A stretch of DNA of 64,000 nt from an uncultured Alphaproteobacteria bacterium (lineage in GTDB: Bacteria > Pseudomonadota > Alphaproteobacteria > RF32 > CAG-239). The stretch lies in the NCBI GenBank assembly GCA_944392835.1, contig CALXYB010000002.1:1-64000 (forward strand), in the 5' to 3' direction. The notes below the pieces were generated by a model that saw only the letters and a program-made list of their open reading frames with translations, did no database searches and was not told the DNA's origin. Made by a program: the position numbers and the translations under genes. This document shows positions 51,994 to 62,722 of this stretch, piece after piece; position 1 is the first letter of the stretch, and every line of letters begins with the position of its first letter.

Positions 51994-53803
51994 ACTTGTC
52001 CTTTTTTGCGGCCTTATTTTTGGTTTTGTCCCGCCTCTGCGGGCAGAAGTTGTTTTGTCTGAGCATATTGCTTTGTATGATGAAGCAAAATACGCTCCAG
52101 ATTTCAAAAACTTTTCTTATGTTAACCCCAATGCACCTAAAGGCGGGCGAATCGTTATGCCGGATTATGGCGGATTTGACAGCTTTAATCCTTTTATATT
52201 TAAGGGTATTCCTCCGGCAACGGCTGTCGGCTTGACAATGGACACTTTGGCGGTGTCTCCGGTTGATGACCCGGCTGTGGCATACCCTCTGATTGCCGAA
52301 AAATTTGAGCTTCCTCTTGATAAGTCTTTTGTCGGATTTATCCTTAACCCCAAAGCGCGCTTCCATGACGGAACACCGATTACGGCTGATGATGTTATTT
52401 TCAGCTATAACAGCCTGATTGAAAAAGGTCAGCCTCTTTACAAGATGTATTATGCCGATGTGGAGCGGGTGGAAAAAGTTAATGAGCATCATGTGCGCTT
52501 TCATTTCCGCAAAGGCTCAAATAATCGTGAGTTGCCGCTCATTCTTTCACAAATTGCCATTTTATCAAAAGCAGATTGGGAGGGCAAAGATTTTGCCAAA
52601 CCCAGTCTTAAACCGATGCTTGGTAGCGGCCCTTATGAGATTGTTGATTTTCAGGCCGGAAAATTCGTTATTCTGAAAAGAGTTAAAGACTATTGGGCGC
52701 AAAACCTGCCGTCCCGCAGAGGATTTTTTAATTTTGATGAAGTTCGTTTTGACTTTTATCAAGACACAACGGTTACTTTGCAAGCGCTCTTTGCCGGTAA
52801 TATTGATGTTCGTGAAGAGTATATCGCCAAAATTTGGGTTACGGGATATGACAATGACAAGGTCAAAAAAGGACAAATTATTAAAGAAGCCATTGAGCAT
52901 AATAATCCGGCAATTTTGCAAGTTTTTGCCTTTAATGTAAGACGACCGAAATTTGAGGACAGACGTGTGCGCGAGGCTATTGGCTTGGCTTTTAATTTTG
53001 ATTGGGCAAACGAACGTTTATTCTACAATCAATATAAACGGCTTTATAGTTATTTTACCAATACGGGAATGGAAGCAAAAGGCTTGCCTTCCGGCAAAGA
53101 AAAACAGATTTTGCTTAAATATAAAGACTCTTTGCCGTCGGCTGTGTTTGAAAAAGAATTTGCGAATCCAGGCCATCCGGACTTTGAGGCATCGCGCGAG
53201 AATTTGCGGCGCGCGGTTCAGCTCTTGAACGAAGCCGGATATGATTTTGTTGATGGCAAAATGACTAATCTTGCAACAGGTGAGCCTCTGGAGTTTGAGG
53301 TTTTGAGCAACTCCGCCAACGGTAGTTCCTTTACACGGGTTATGTTGCCTTTTATTGATAACCTCAAAAAAATCGGTATTAAAGCCGTCTTTCGGAACTT
53401 AGAAGTTAATATCTTTAAGAATCGGTTGGATAATTTTGACTTTGATATGGCTATTGTCTCTTATGGGGTGAGCCGAATGCCCGGAAACGAACAACGCGAA
53501 ATGTGGGGTAGCCGTTCTGCCGAAGCGAAGGGAAGTTATAATGTTATCGGTATTAAGAACCCCGTGGTTGATGCTTTGATTGAAGGACTGATACAGGCGC
53601 AACATAAAGATGATTATGAGGCTTATGTGCGCGCTCTTGACCGCGTTTTGCTTAATGAGCATTATGTTATTTTCCAATGGTATTCGCCATATAATCGGGT
53701 TGCTTATCAAAACAAGTTTGGGCATCCGAAATCTGAAGTTAAGGCAGGATATCAGCCTTTTACCTGGTGGATGAAGCAACAAATTGCGAGGGATAAGAAA
53801 TGA
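51971..53803 (+). CDS. yejA: Peptide ABC transporter substrate-binding protein, YejA-like
   Basis: A 610-residue exported binding protein from the ATG at 51971, which gives the signal [20 protein letters not shown] then PLRA; upstream in-frame starts run through the previous gene. SBP_bac_5 features: [45 protein letters not shown] and the C-terminal [18 protein letters not shown], as in YejA. Its role is uptake of peptides such as microcin C. The first 23 bases overlap the preceding gene, and yejB begins inside its last codon. Confidence 0.92.
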   Translation: MKPTIINKLVLFCGLIFGFVPPLRAEVVLSEHIALYDEAKYAPDFKNFSYVNPNAPKGGRIVMPDYGGFDSFNPFIFKGIPPATAVGLTMDTLAVSPVDDPAVAYPLIAEKFELPLDKSFVGFILNPKARFHDGTPITADDVIFSYNSLIEKGQPLYKMYYADVERVEKVNEHHVRFHFRKGSNNRELPLILSQIAILSKADWEGKDFAKPSLKPMLGSGPYEIVDFQAGKFVILKRVKDYWAQNLPSRRGFFNFDEVRFDFYQDTTVTLQALFAGNIDVREEYIAKIWVTGYDNDKVKKGQIIKEAIEHNNPAILQVFAFNVRRPKFEDRRVREAIGLAFNFDWANERLFYNQYKRLYSYFTNTGMEAKGLPSGKEKQILLKYKDSLPSAVFEKEFANPGHPDFEASRENLRRAVQLLNEAGYDFVDGKMTNLATGEPLEFEVLSNSANGSSFTRVMLPFIDNLKKIGIKAVFRNLEVNIFKNRLDNFDFDMAIVSYGVSRMPGNEQREMWGSRSAEAKGSYNVIGIKNPVVDALIEGLIQAQHKDDYEAYVRALDRVLLNEHYVIFQWYSPYNRVAYQNKFGHPKSEVKAGYQPFTWWMKQQIARDKK

Positions 53804-54873
53804 GAAATTATATAATCAAAAGGCTGTTGCTTATTCCTTTCACATTGTTGGGTATCTTAGTTATTAACTTTGCCATTGTGCAGTTAGCTCCGGGGGGACC
53901 CGTGGAATATGTTTTGGCAAAGTATCGCGGAATGAACGTTGATGCGAAGTCGCAATTTACGGCTTCGGTAAATATGAATATGGAAAGTTCGGCCAACAAA
54001 TATCAGGGGGCGCAAGGCGTGCCGGAAGAATTGGTCAAAGAGCTGGAAAAGCAATTTGGCTTTGATAAACCCTTACACGAACGCTTTTGGAAAATGCTCA
54101 AAGATTATGCCGTCTTTGATTTTGGGCATAGTTATTATAAGGATAAAACTGTCGGGCAGCTTATTATTGAACGTTTGCCGGTTTCAATCTCTTTAGGCTT
54201 GTGGTCTACGCTGATTATTTATCTGATTGCCATTCCTCTTGGCATAAAAAAAGCCGTACGAGACGGCTCAAAGTTTGATGTTTGGACTTCTTTTGCGGTT
54301 ATTTTGGGCTCGGCCATCCCCGTCTTTTTGTTTGCGGTGTTTTTGATTGTGTTCTTTGCCGGAGGAACTTATCTGCAATGGTTTCCGCTCCGCGGTTTGA
54401 CTTCGGATAACTGGAGTGAGCTTCCTTGGTATAAACAAATTATGGATTATTTTTGGCATATTACCCTACCCGTTTTGGCAATGGTTATCGGTGGTTTTGC
54501 CAGCCTGACAATGCTTACCAAAAACTCGTTTCTTGACGAGATTAACAAGCAATATGTTTTGACCGCTCGCGCCAAAGGTCTGACAGAAAACCAAGTGCTT
54601 TACGGACATGTTTTTAGAAACGCTATGCTGATTGTGATTGCCGGAATGCCCGCCATGCTGATTAAGATGCTGTTTACCGGCTCGCTTCTGATTGAGGTTA
54701 TCTTCTCGCTTAATGGTCTGGGACTTTTGGGATATGAAGCCATTATGACACGCGACTATCCCGTTATCTTCGGAACTTTATATATTTTTGCTTTATTGGG
54801 ATTGGTCTTAAAACTTATCAGCGATTTGACTTATTCTTGGGTTGACCCGAGAATCAATTTTGACAAGATTTAG
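53800..54873 (+). CDS. yejB: Peptide ABC transporter permease, YejB-like
   Basis: A 357-residue inner-membrane permease with six spans: N-terminal span about 9-31, the loop containing [15 protein letters not shown], and the conserved cytoplasmic EAA-type segment [20 protein letters not shown] (about 248-267) that contacts the ATPase. It should pair with YejE and YejF, but neither follows; the next gene is convergent and overlaps the stop by four bases. A partner permease and ATPase must be elsewhere or lost. Confidence 0.92.
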   Translation: MRNYIIKRLLLIPFTLLGILVINFAIVQLAPGGPVEYVLAKYRGMNVDAKSQFTASVNMNMESSANKYQGAQGVPEELVKELEKQFGFDKPLHERFWKMLKDYAVFDFGHSYYKDKTVGQLIIERLPVSISLGLWSTLIIYLIAIPLGIKKAVRDGSKFDVWTSFAVILGSAIPVFLFAVFLIVFFAGGTYLQWFPLRGLTSDNWSELPWYKQIMDYFWHITLPVLAMVIGGFASLTMLTKNSFLDEINKQYVLTARAKGLTENQVLYGHVFRNAMLIVIAGMPAMLIKMLFTGSLLIEVIFSLNGLGLLGYEAIMTRDYPVIFGTLYIFALLGLVLKLISDLTYSWVDPRINFDKI

Positions 54874-56273
54874 GCATAGCTAAACTGTCTTAAGTCGCTG
54901 TTTTGCAAGATTTTGGCAATCGTGGCTTCCAAATCTTCGTTTTGGCGAGATTCAATAATTTCAATAATTTCAACTTCCTTTTTATCCAAACGGCGATTGA
55001 TGCCGATAGAATCATAATAAGCTTTGGAATTGTTATATAATTTTGCTGCTTGCAAACTGTTGCCCTGAGCATAATAGAACTGCGATAACATTTTTTCGGC
55101 ATTGGCAACTTGCTGCGGATAGATTTCGGCATCGGCCAGCTCCAAAACATTCTCGTAAGCCCTAACGGCTTTGTTGTTTGACTCGGCTCTGGCGTACATA
55201 TCTGCCACACGGCTCCAAGCATTAACATTCTGTGGTGCAAGCTCTATGGCGAGCTCAAAAGATCCTGTGGCTAAATGAACATCCGATAAGCCGGCCAAAG
55301 ACCCAAAAGTGCAGGCATAGTTAGAAACCCCTTGGAACAGCATATCTCTTTTGGCGCCAAGGGTCATAGATGCGCCACGGTTTATTTCTTCATCCATTAA
55401 GGCCTCTATCAAAACCAGCGCCAATGACGGGTCTCCTTTTGCCAAATGGTATAAAGCCTCATCTTCTTGTGGGAGAGGTGTTTCAGCGTTGGCTTTGACC
55501 TGCTCAAACTTATCATTCAAGCACATGGCGATAAAGTCTTTAATGGCCTCAATAACTTGCAAAATCTCGTCTTCCGAACTTTGGCCCTGATTGCGAAACA
55601 TTATGGTTTGGGCTATTTTTAGGTCATCAACACCACGACCAGCCATATCTATAATCAGACCTAAAAGCTCCGGCAAACCTTTGTGGCTTTGCTGATACTG
55701 CAAACTTTCTATATCCAGCATAACCCTATTGGCATCAAGCTCGTTGATTTTGCCTTTTTTCCAGTCCAAATCAACCGAGATGCTTTTGCTTCTTTCGGCT
55801 GTGCGTTCAGCCACCAAACGCTGAGCCTGCTCACGCTTCTTTTTTTCGGCAGATTTTTTTTCTTGGGCTTCTTTTTGTTGTTTTGTGGCTTGTTGTTCTT
55901 CGGTCTGTTGTTTTTCAGCCCTTGCTTGTTCCAGCTCTCTTGCCAGCTCTTTTTCAAGCTCTCGTTCCAGCTCCAGCTCGTTTTCTAGCGTGTTTTGGTT
56001 TTCGGGGCGGCTACTATCATCAAACAAAATGCTATTGCCGTTTTGTGCAGCTTGGTCACTTTTCAGAAAAGAAATGATGGATTTGACGTATAAGATGATG
56101 ATTAAAAACAAAAAAAGAATAAATGCCAGCAACATCAGGATTATGGAAACTATGCGTAAGTTATCCGCACCGGAAAAATAGCGGCTGAATATACCCGCCA
56201 TCATATCCAAATTGGCAGACACCGTACTTAAAAAATCTCCTGCAGTTAAAATAGTTATTACCTGATCCGGCAT
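54870..56273 (-). CDS. Membrane-anchored TPR protein
   Basis: A 467-residue protein from the ATG at 56273 (in-frame starts upstream lack support). One span at about 43-68 ([20 protein letters not shown]), then a Glu/Gln/Lys-rich coiled coil (about 95-155), and a helical C-terminal half with TPR-like pairs ([31 protein letters not shown]). A scaffold or assembly role is likely; the partner is unknown. Its stop overlaps the yejB stop, and it is divergent from the next gene. Confidence 0.78.
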   Translation of the reverse strand: MPDQVITILTAGDFLSTVSANLDMMAGIFSRYFSGADNLRIVSIILMLLAFILFLFLIIILYVKSIISFLKSDQAAQNGNSILFDDSSRPENQNTLENELELERELEKELARELEQARAEKQQTEEQQATKQQKEAQEKKSAEKKKREQAQRLVAERTAERSKSISVDLDWKKGKINELDANRVMLDIESLQYQQSHKGLPELLGLIIDMAGRGVDDLKIAQTIMFRNQGQSSEDEILQVIEAIKDFIAMCLNDKFEQVKANAETPLPQEDEALYHLAKGDPSLALVLIEALMDEEINRGASMTLGAKRDMLFQGVSNYACTFGSLAGLSDVHLATGSFELAIELAPQNVNAWSRVADMYARAESNNKAVRAYENVLELADAEIYPQQVANAEKMLSQFYYAQGNSLQAAKLYNNSKAYYDSIGINRRLDKKEVEIIEIIESRQNEDLEATIAKILQNSDLRQFSYA

Positions 56274-56391
56274 AATTTTAAGGCCACCATTTACAAATTG
56301 TCTTTTAATGATTAGTATAATCATGTTGCATTGCATTTTATTATGCAGGCTTCAACACGACAAAAACTACGCTAGCAGAAATAAATTAAAA

Positions 56392-57297
56392 ATGGGTTAC
56401 TTCAGTCAAAGAAAAAAACACGAAAGAGATAATTTTATCCTTAACTTTACGCTTGGCGTGATTGGCATACTTACGCTTTGCTCTTTCGGCGGAGGCAGTT
56501 TCGGACAGCTTTGTAATTTGCTGCAGTTTCATTTTTATCTGATTACCGTTATAGCCTTGATTTATGCTCTTTGCGGAAGGTTTTTTGTGCATGCCGCCGT
56601 TGCCCTAATTTTGCTGATTGTTAACTTCGGAATTATATCTTCGGCAGCAAATATTGCGACAAATGTGGCGCATGATGGCAAAAATCATCTTACAATCTTG
56701 TATCAAAATAATGCTCGGGTAGTTGAGCCCTTGGTTAAAGATGCTCTAGAGAACGGGGCAGAGATTATTGGCATTAACCACAAACGTGTTCCCTTATATT
56801 TGCCGGAAAGTTTCGGAGATTTTCAACTTGTTCATCAAAGCAAAGAAGCTGAGAAAAGTTTTATTCTGACAAACAAAGAGCCTTTGCGTGCCGGAAGAAT
56901 CAAGCTTGCGCCTAAGCGTAGTGCATCTTTCTTAGTTTTTGAAACTAGTGGAAAGAACTTGGTTTTTGTTAACGTTGATTTTGCAAAGCTCAAAAAAAAC
57001 GAAGAAGCGGTCGTGTTTGATAATCTGGCTGAATTTGTTTTGGCGCAAGATGAACCTGTTATTATGATTGGAAATTTTGGCGTACCTGCTTGGTCGACAA
57101 CTTTTAAAAACTTTTTGGCGAAAACAAACTTAGAAGTTAAAAACCGAATCATTATGACTGATGGTAAAAGCTGGTTTGACCTTTTTTCCGTCCCGACCAT
57201 CAATCTTTTGGGATATCGTAATCTTGGGCTTAAAGATGTTGATATTTTATCAGCACATAAAGGTAGCTACCCCATAAAATTTGAATTAAATTTTTAG
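56392..57297 (+). CDS. Membrane protein with degenerate endonuclease/exonuclease/phosphatase domain
   Basis: A 301-residue protein from the ATG at 56392. Three hydrophobic segments (about 18-85) precede a C-terminal domain of the EEP type: LTILYQNNARVVEPLVKDAL at the start, VIMIGNFGVPAWSTTFKNFL where active members have GDFN, and ILSAHKGSYPIKFEL where active members have SDH. The catalytic Asp residues are thus changed (D to N, D to A), so phosphodiesterase activity is unlikely. The overall layout (spans followed by EEP) is common in proteobacteria. The 3' end overlaps a convergent TPR gene by 12 bases. Confidence 0.72.
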   Translation: MGYFSQRKKHERDNFILNFTLGVIGILTLCSFGGGSFGQLCNLLQFHFYLITVIALIYALCGRFFVHAAVALILLIVNFGIISSAANIATNVAHDGKNHLTILYQNNARVVEPLVKDALENGAEIIGINHKRVPLYLPESFGDFQLVHQSKEAEKSFILTNKEPLRAGRIKLAPKRSASFLVFETSGKNLVFVNVDFAKLKKNEEAVVFDNLAEFVLAQDEPVIMIGNFGVPAWSTTFKNFLAKTNLEVKNRIIMTDGKSWFDLFSVPTINLLGYRNLGLKDVDILSAHKGSYPIKFELNF

Positions 57298-58728
57298 TTC
57301 TGACATTTTGGCTTTTAGTATTTCTGAGAGTTTGTTCTTGCCATAAATATCGGCATATTCCAAAGCGGTCTTGAAGTTCTTGCGTGCTTCTTCCAGATTG
57401 CCTTTCTGAAACTCCAGCAAACCGATATCAGCATAATCCGTTGCTGCTCCCGTATATCTGTCATTTTTCTGCTCTAAAGCGGCTGCTTCCTGAAACCAGA
57501 CTTTTGCTTGTTTGATTTTCTCTCTTCTCCAAAAAATAAGCCCCATCAAATTATAAGCTCCAGCCAAATGAAAAGAGGTTTGCATTCCTTTAGCCTGAGA
57601 TATGAGCCCTCTTAGAATTTTTTCTGCATCATCGGTCTTCTCTGCCTCAAACAAAGCAAGCGCTTGTAAATATAAGCTCTCATAATAAGCCGACATATTA
57701 TTATCTTGCTGGTAAAGTTCTGCTGCTTTTTTGGCCGTTTTGGCGGCTTCGGCTTTTTTGTTGTCGGCATATAAAAGATGAGCACTCAATTCAGATGAAA
57801 AGGCCAAACCACTAATATAGTTTCTTTGCTTACTAAGCTTTTCGCTTTGTTTGAGTATTTTGTTGGCCGGCTTGTATTGGCCGCTCAAGATTTTGAGCAA
57901 AGCTTGCTGGTTGAGAATTGATATGGTGAGAATCTGGTTTTTATCAATCGGGCAAAGCTTTAGAGCTTGTTCAAAATCTTTCTCCGCTTCCTCAAATTTT
58001 TCTTGCAATACCCAGAGCATTCCCTTGTTTCCCAAGGTCTCTGCTTCGCCTTGCGAATCCTTATAGAGCCTGAAGATTTTGGCGGCAGAATCAAACATCA
58101 TTAAGGCAACATCTTCAACGCAAGACAACCGATATATTGTTCCGTTTAAAAGCAAAGCTTGGGCCTCTTCAACAAAAGCTTTTTGCTCGGCAAAGAGCGT
58201 GGCCGCTTCAGCTGCGCATTGGGAGGCTGAAAGCATGTCGCCATCGCGCAAAAAAAGCCACCCCTGAACGAAGCGTTTGCGCGCTTTTGCATAAGGTTGC
58301 AAACCCTTGTCCGCAAGATTTTCTATTATTTTTTCCGCTTCTTTTATTTGATTTTGGCTTAAAAACCAAACAGCTTTTTCTGCCGGCGGGAGTTCCTCTA
58401 TTTTTTCCGGAAATAAAATATTGCTCAAAGCGCTAAGCTTGGAATTTTTGTTAAGAAAAGCCTTAAAAGCAGATATTCTACCACAAGCCAGATTAAGCAA
58501 AGCACGGCGAGATTTTTTATCTTTTTTTGCCAACAAGGCAGAAATGATTTGGCGCAGAACTCGTGTGTTTAGATAGAGTTTGGTGCGACTTGCTTCTTCT
58601 TGAGCAAGGAGCTTTTCTATACTTAGTTTTTGAAAATGATCTCGGCGAATGCAGCGCAGGTACCACAATAAATATGCAAAAGCCAAAATGCTGATGGCTA
58701 AAACCGCTATATATTTCACATAAATCAT
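57286..58728 (-). CDS. Membrane-anchored TPR protein
   Basis: A 480-residue protein. One N-terminal span (about 6-24), then helical repeats throughout, clear TPR units being GNKGMLWVLQEKFEEAEKDF, ALFEAEKTDDAEKILRGLIS and GAYNLMGLIFWRREKIKQAK, and DYADIGLLEFQKGNLEEARK. It probably holds other proteins on one face of the membrane. A second TPR protein with similar layout lies 1 kb away on the same strand. Confidence 0.82.
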   Translation of the reverse strand: MIYVKYIAVLAISILAFAYLLWYLRCIRRDHFQKLSIEKLLAQEEASRTKLYLNTRVLRQIISALLAKKDKKSRRALLNLACGRISAFKAFLNKNSKLSALSNILFPEKIEELPPAEKAVWFLSQNQIKEAEKIIENLADKGLQPYAKARKRFVQGWLFLRDGDMLSASQCAAEAATLFAEQKAFVEEAQALLLNGTIYRLSCVEDVALMMFDSAAKIFRLYKDSQGEAETLGNKGMLWVLQEKFEEAEKDFEQALKLCPIDKNQILTISILNQQALLKILSGQYKPANKILKQSEKLSKQRNYISGLAFSSELSAHLLYADNKKAEAAKTAKKAAELYQQDNNMSAYYESLYLQALALFEAEKTDDAEKILRGLISQAKGMQTSFHLAGAYNLMGLIFWRREKIKQAKVWFQEAAALEQKNDRYTGAATDYADIGLLEFQKGNLEEARKNFKTALEYADIYGKNKLSEILKAKMSELKI

Positions 58729-58805
58729 CTGACGTTTAACACTATATTAGTTATTCTCGGTTTATATTATTCTTAACGCTAAAAATATATAAGGATTTTT
58801 GTAAA

Positions 58806-61247
58806 ATGGCTATCTCAAAATTGAAATCTGACGAGTTATACAAAAAATGCGATCCGCACAAGTTTGAGTTTGCAACAACTGCAGAGCTTGAGGAGCGCCT
58901 TTCTGCCCTGGGGCAAGACAGAGCCATAAGCGCCGTTGAACTCGGCATTAACATTAAGTCTAAAGGCTATAACTTATTTTGCCTTGGCCCTGAGGGAACG
59001 GGAAAAACCAGCTTGGTTAAGCGTATTTTGGTCAAAGAGGCCAAGAATCGTCCTACCCCTAACGATTGGGTTTATGTTTATAATTTTGATGAGCCACACA
59101 AACCTATTGCTATCTCTTTTGAGGCCGGACAAGCTCCCGAATTTGCCAAAGATATTGATAAGTTGATTGAGGAGTTTTCTTCCTCTATCCCCGCAGTATT
59201 GGATAGCGATGAATATAAGGCTGCTTTGAGCATTATTCGGGAAAAATATAAGCAGAAAAAAGAAGAATATGTCCGCTTGTTGCAGAAAAAAGCCAAAGGC
59301 AAAAGTGTTTCCCTGTTACATATGCCGGTTGGCTTGGTCGTTGCGCCGGTTAAAAACGGTGAGGTTTTGAGCCCCGAGGCTTTTGATGAACTTCCTGAAG
59401 ATGAGAAAAAGTCTTTGATTGAAGACTTGAACTCTATGCAGGAAGAAATTGAAAATACAGCTCAAGACTTGCCTGAATGGGAAGATAAACAACGCAAAGA
59501 ATCCTCTGTCTTGCGCGAAAAATTTATTAAGGTTGCCGTTAAGAATCCGATTGATAATTTGCGCCATAAATACAAAGGTCATAAACAAGTCAATGACTTC
59601 TTAAAAGCCGTTCAGAAAAATATTATTGAAAATATTGAAGACTTTTTGCCAAACGGCGGAAATGAAAGCAACGGACAAGGCGAAGGCGAGGATGCTCTAA
59701 CCGCTTTGCTCAGCCGTATGAACAAGCAAGAAGAAGACAAATTTGCTAAGTTCAAAGTCAATGTCGTGGTTAAAAATGAGCCGGATTCCGGTGCGCCAAT
59801 CGTTCACTTAGACCACCCGACACAAGGAAATTTGGTCGGTAAGGTTGAACGCTTGCAACAATATGGTGCTTTGTTAACTGATTTTACCCTTATTAAGGCC
59901 GGTGCTTTGCACCATGCGAATGGCGGCTTTCTCTTAATTGATGCCAGAAAGCTCCTTTTGCAGCCTTATGCTTGGGACTCTCTTAAACGCGCTTTGGCTT
60001 CCAAAACAATTAAGATTGAAACACCGAGTGATGAAACCAGCTTTACAACCATCTCTCTTGACCCGATGCCTATCCCTCTTGACGTGAAAGTGATTTTGAC
60101 AGGTGATGAGGAACTTTATGAAGTTTTGTCGGAAAGAGACCCTGACTTCTCGGATTATTTCAAAGTTGAGGCAGACTTCGGCGTTTTGATGGACAGAACA
60201 GAAGAAAATGAGCTGGAATATGCTAAACTTATCGGCTCTCTCTCAAAGAAAAAACATTTGCGTTCACTTAACCGACAAGCGGTTGCCAAAGTTATTGAAT
60301 ATTCATCTCGTTTGGCAGAAGATTCTGAAAAACTGACGGCGCATATTGCCTCTATCGGCGACCTTTTACGTGAGGCAGACTATTGGGCACGCAAGTCTAA
60401 GGCTAACCAAATCGGCAAAAATCATATTGAGCAAGCCATAAATGCGCAAATCTACAGAAGTGACCGTATCAAACAGGCTATGCTTGAACAAATTGACAAA
60501 GGAACCATCTTGATTGATGTTGAGGGCGAACGTGTCGGACAAATCAACGGTTTGGTCGTTTATAACTTCTCGCGCACCTCTTTCGGTAAACCCTCCCGAA
60601 TTACGACACAGGTCAGAATCGGTAAAGGCGAGTTTATCAACATTGAACGCGAAGTTGATATGAGCGGTCCAATCCACAGCAAAGGTGTGTTGATTTTGCA
60701 ATCGCTTATCGCTAACCGTTTTGCCAAAGAATATCCGCTTTCGCTTTCTGCCTCCATTGTATTTGAACAATCCTATGGTGGGGTTGACGGCGACAGTGCT
60801 TCTTCAACCGAATATTATTGCTTGCTTTCGGCTATTGCAAACTTGCCGATTAAGCAAAATATTGCCGTTACGGGTTCTATCAACCAATTTGGCGAAATTC
60901 AGCCGATTGGCGGTGCTAATGAAAAGATTGAAGGCTTCTTTGATGTTTGTAATCATCGAGGGTTGACCGGAACACAAGGTGTGATTATTCCGCGCACAAA
61001 TGTTAAAGACTTGATGCTCCGTGAAGATGTCTTAGCTGCCGTTGATGAAGGACGTTTCCATATCTGGGCGGTTGATACGGTTGATGACGGTATTGAGATT
61101 TTGACAGGCATTCCGGCCGGAAAACCTGATAAGAAAGGTGAATTTCCGAAAGGAACCGTTAACTATCTGGTAAAGAAGAGTTTGGAAAATTATTATAAAA
61201 AATATGTTCAATTTGCCAGAGAAACACATGGCTGTCTCGGAAAATAA
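58806..61247 (+). CDS. Lon-like ATP-dependent protease (LonB/YcbZ type)
   Basis: An 813-residue AAA+ protease. Walker A GPEGTGKTS (61-69) sits near the N-terminus, as in the Lon-related group lacking the N-domain of Lon; a long helical insert follows (to about 330), then the second part of the ATPase with GGFLLIDARKLL and LTGDEELYEVL. The protease domain has Ser664 (GGVDGDSASSTEY) and Lys707 (GGANEKIEGF), 43 residues apart as in Lon. It likely degrades specific or damaged proteins. AAGGA precedes the ATG. The next gene starts inside its 3' end. Confidence 0.93.
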   Translation: MAISKLKSDELYKKCDPHKFEFATTAELEERLSALGQDRAISAVELGINIKSKGYNLFCLGPEGTGKTSLVKRILVKEAKNRPTPNDWVYVYNFDEPHKPIAISFEAGQAPEFAKDIDKLIEEFSSSIPAVLDSDEYKAALSIIREKYKQKKEEYVRLLQKKAKGKSVSLLHMPVGLVVAPVKNGEVLSPEAFDELPEDEKKSLIEDLNSMQEEIENTAQDLPEWEDKQRKESSVLREKFIKVAVKNPIDNLRHKYKGHKQVNDFLKAVQKNIIENIEDFLPNGGNESNGQGEGEDALTALLSRMNKQEEDKFAKFKVNVVVKNEPDSGAPIVHLDHPTQGNLVGKVERLQQYGALLTDFTLIKAGALHHANGGFLLIDARKLLLQPYAWDSLKRALASKTIKIETPSDETSFTTISLDPMPIPLDVKVILTGDEELYEVLSERDPDFSDYFKVEADFGVLMDRTEENELEYAKLIGSLSKKKHLRSLNRQAVAKVIEYSSRLAEDSEKLTAHIASIGDLLREADYWARKSKANQIGKNHIEQAINAQIYRSDRIKQAMLEQIDKGTILIDVEGERVGQINGLVVYNFSRTSFGKPSRITTQVRIGKGEFINIEREVDMSGPIHSKGVLILQSLIANRFAKEYPLSLSASIVFEQSYGGVDGDSASSTEYYCLLSAIANLPIKQNIAVTGSINQFGEIQPIGGANEKIEGFFDVCNHRGLTGTQGVIIPRTNVKDLMLREDVLAAVDEGRFHIWAVDTVDDGIEILTGIPAGKPDKKGEFPKGTVNYLVKKSLENYYKKYVQFARETHGCLGK

Positions 61248-61680
61248 AATAAAAATTTTGTTTGTGTGCTCGGCTAATATCTGCCGCTCCCCAATGGCGG
61301 AAGGTATTATGCGCGAGCTTAGACCTGATTGGTTTGTGGATTCTGCCGGTATCTGCGCTATCGGCGGTGATGCTCCAGATAAGCACGCCATCGCTTGCGC
61401 GGCGCAACGCGGCGTGGATATTTCCACCTTGCGTTCCAGACCTGTTTTTGCCGAAGATTTTGCTAATTTTGACCTTATCCTAACCATGGACGATGACAGC
61501 GCCGACTATTTGGAGCTGCGTCGTCCTTTGGGTGATGAGCGCTACCAAAGAGCAAAAGTTGATAATTTGGCGGCCTATGCTCAAGAAAGATTTATACCGA
61601 ATCCGTATGGTTCTTCTGACTTTGACAAAGTTTATCAGCTCATTGAAAAAGCCTGCCAAAATTTGGCTCAAAGTCTTTAA
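61228..61680 (+). CDS. Low-molecular-weight protein tyrosine phosphatase-like protein
   Basis: A 150-residue protein from the ATG at 61228, overlapping the protease gene by 20 bases. P-loop VCSANICRSPMAEG, with nucleophile Cys14 and Arg20 in the CX5R spacing, and SAGICAIGGDAPD, are as in the family. The acid loop reads IPNPYG (Asn125) where active members have DPY or DPF, so the general acid is replaced. Activity may be lost or slowed; substrate-trapping is possible. It may act on tyrosine kinases of capsule control or on arsenate. Confidence 0.85.
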   Translation: MAVSENKIKILFVCSANICRSPMAEGIMRELRPDWFVDSAGICAIGGDAPDKHAIACAAQRGVDISTLRSRPVFAEDFANFDLILTMDDDSADYLELRRPLGDERYQRAKVDNLAAYAQERFIPNPYGSSDFDKVYQLIEKACQNLAQSL

Positions 61681-62222
61681 GAAAATTTGGCTAATAGAGC
61701 CTTGTAGGCTATGGTTAGTTGCTTAAATTTTTCTTCCGCGTTTTTATCATCTTGGTTGACATCCGGATGATATTTTTTTACCAGTTTTTTGTATTGCTTT
61801 TTTAAGCTCTCAATGCTTACTTCCGATGGTTTGAGCTCCATAATCTGCAGAAAACGCCTCTCCTCCTCATTGTAATAAACTTCATCCATCGCTGCAAAAT
61901 CCGTTGCATATTCGCCAAAGAATCCGAAATCATCCTTGATGTTATAGCCAAAGTTATATTTTATGCGTGATTTGAAACCTCTAAAATGCATACGGCGTTT
62001 GGGTTCTTCCTCTGGAGCATCGGTAGAAATTCCCTCATAATAGTTCCATTTGGCATTATATTCTTGTACATGCTCAAGGCAAAACCAGTAATATTCTTTC
62101 AATTTGCGGTTTTTGGGTGCGCGATATTCTCCGGGTTTGTTACAGCCCGGATGGTCGCAGCGCCGCTCCTTGTCATCCGTTTGCGGCGCAAAATATTTTC
62201 GGCTTCGCACAGCTTTTTTCAT
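61677..62222 (-). CDS. J-domain protein with N-terminal Cys/His motif
   Basis: A 181-residue protein. Residues about 20-55 hold CDHPGCNKPGEYRAP and FCLEHVQEYN, a possible zinc site; the middle is basic and aromatic. The C-terminal 60 residues form a J domain (LKKQYKKLVKKYHPDVNQDD, HPD near 150). The J domain at the C-terminus, away from any G/F region, marks a specialised DnaK partner, widespread in alphaproteobacteria. Convergent with the phosphatase gene (4-base overlap). Confidence 0.88.
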   Translation of the reverse strand: MKKAVRSRKYFAPQTDDKERRCDHPGCNKPGEYRAPKNRKLKEYYWFCLEHVQEYNAKWNYYEGISTDAPEEEPKRRMHFRGFKSRIKYNFGYNIKDDFGFFGEYATDFAAMDEVYYNEEERRFLQIMELKPSEVSIESLKKQYKKLVKKYHPDVNQDDKNAEEKFKQLTIAYKALLAKFS

Positions 62223-62356
62223 AGAAGTATTAATTTTTTCTTTTTAAGGTTGTATTTTGCGATTTTGAATTTATATTATTAACCTATTTTGCTTTTGTTG
62301 GCAACAGAATAGGTGATTTTGGTTTTAACTTATTACAGACTTCTGAAGATTTACCG

Positions 62357-62722
62357 ATGACAAAATTGGTTAATAAAGTTGTGGTGATTAATGAGCGGCG
62401 GACAAGTATGCGCTTGTGTCAAAGTGAATGGACGGCTTTGGAAAAAATCTGTTTTGATGAAGGAATCTCCAGAAACAGACTCATTGAATTGGTTGAAGAC
62501 TGCAAACAGCCTTTGGGACTTACTTATCTGACCAGACTTTTTACTTTGTTTTATTTTTATAATAAAGCAACGCAACCGCAAGGCGTTTTGAACCAGTCTA
62601 GGGGAGAAAACCGAATCCGTGTTATGCTCAACAACCTTTGCTCTCCTAAGAGTGAAGCAAGGCAAAAAGTATCATTCCGACAATTAAGGCCGGCCCCCAA
62701 TAGAGAAGCGAAGCCTTACTAA
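62357..62722 (+). CDS. Ribbon-helix-helix DNA-binding protein
   Basis: A 121-residue protein. Residues 9-70 match the RHH_4 family of alphaproteobacteria: a basic beta strand (RRTSMRLCQSEWTALEKICF) followed by DEGISRNRLIELVEDC. It should bind an operator as a dimer of ribbons. The last 25 codons overlap the convergent UbiB-like gene; the tail (about 85-121) looks unstructured and may be tolerated. No ribosome site is obvious before the ATG. Confidence 0.75.
   Translation: MTKLVNKVVVINERRTSMRLCQSEWTALEKICFDEGISRNRLIELVEDCKQPLGLTYLTRLFTLFYFYNKATQPQGVLNQSRGENRIRVMLNNLCSPKSEARQKVSFRQLRPAPNREAKPY

Noticed and set aside
58740..58800. RpoH promoter before the Lon-like gene
   Set aside because: CTCG and CTAAAAA occur at about the right distance, but two elements are off consensus and the spacer is 19.
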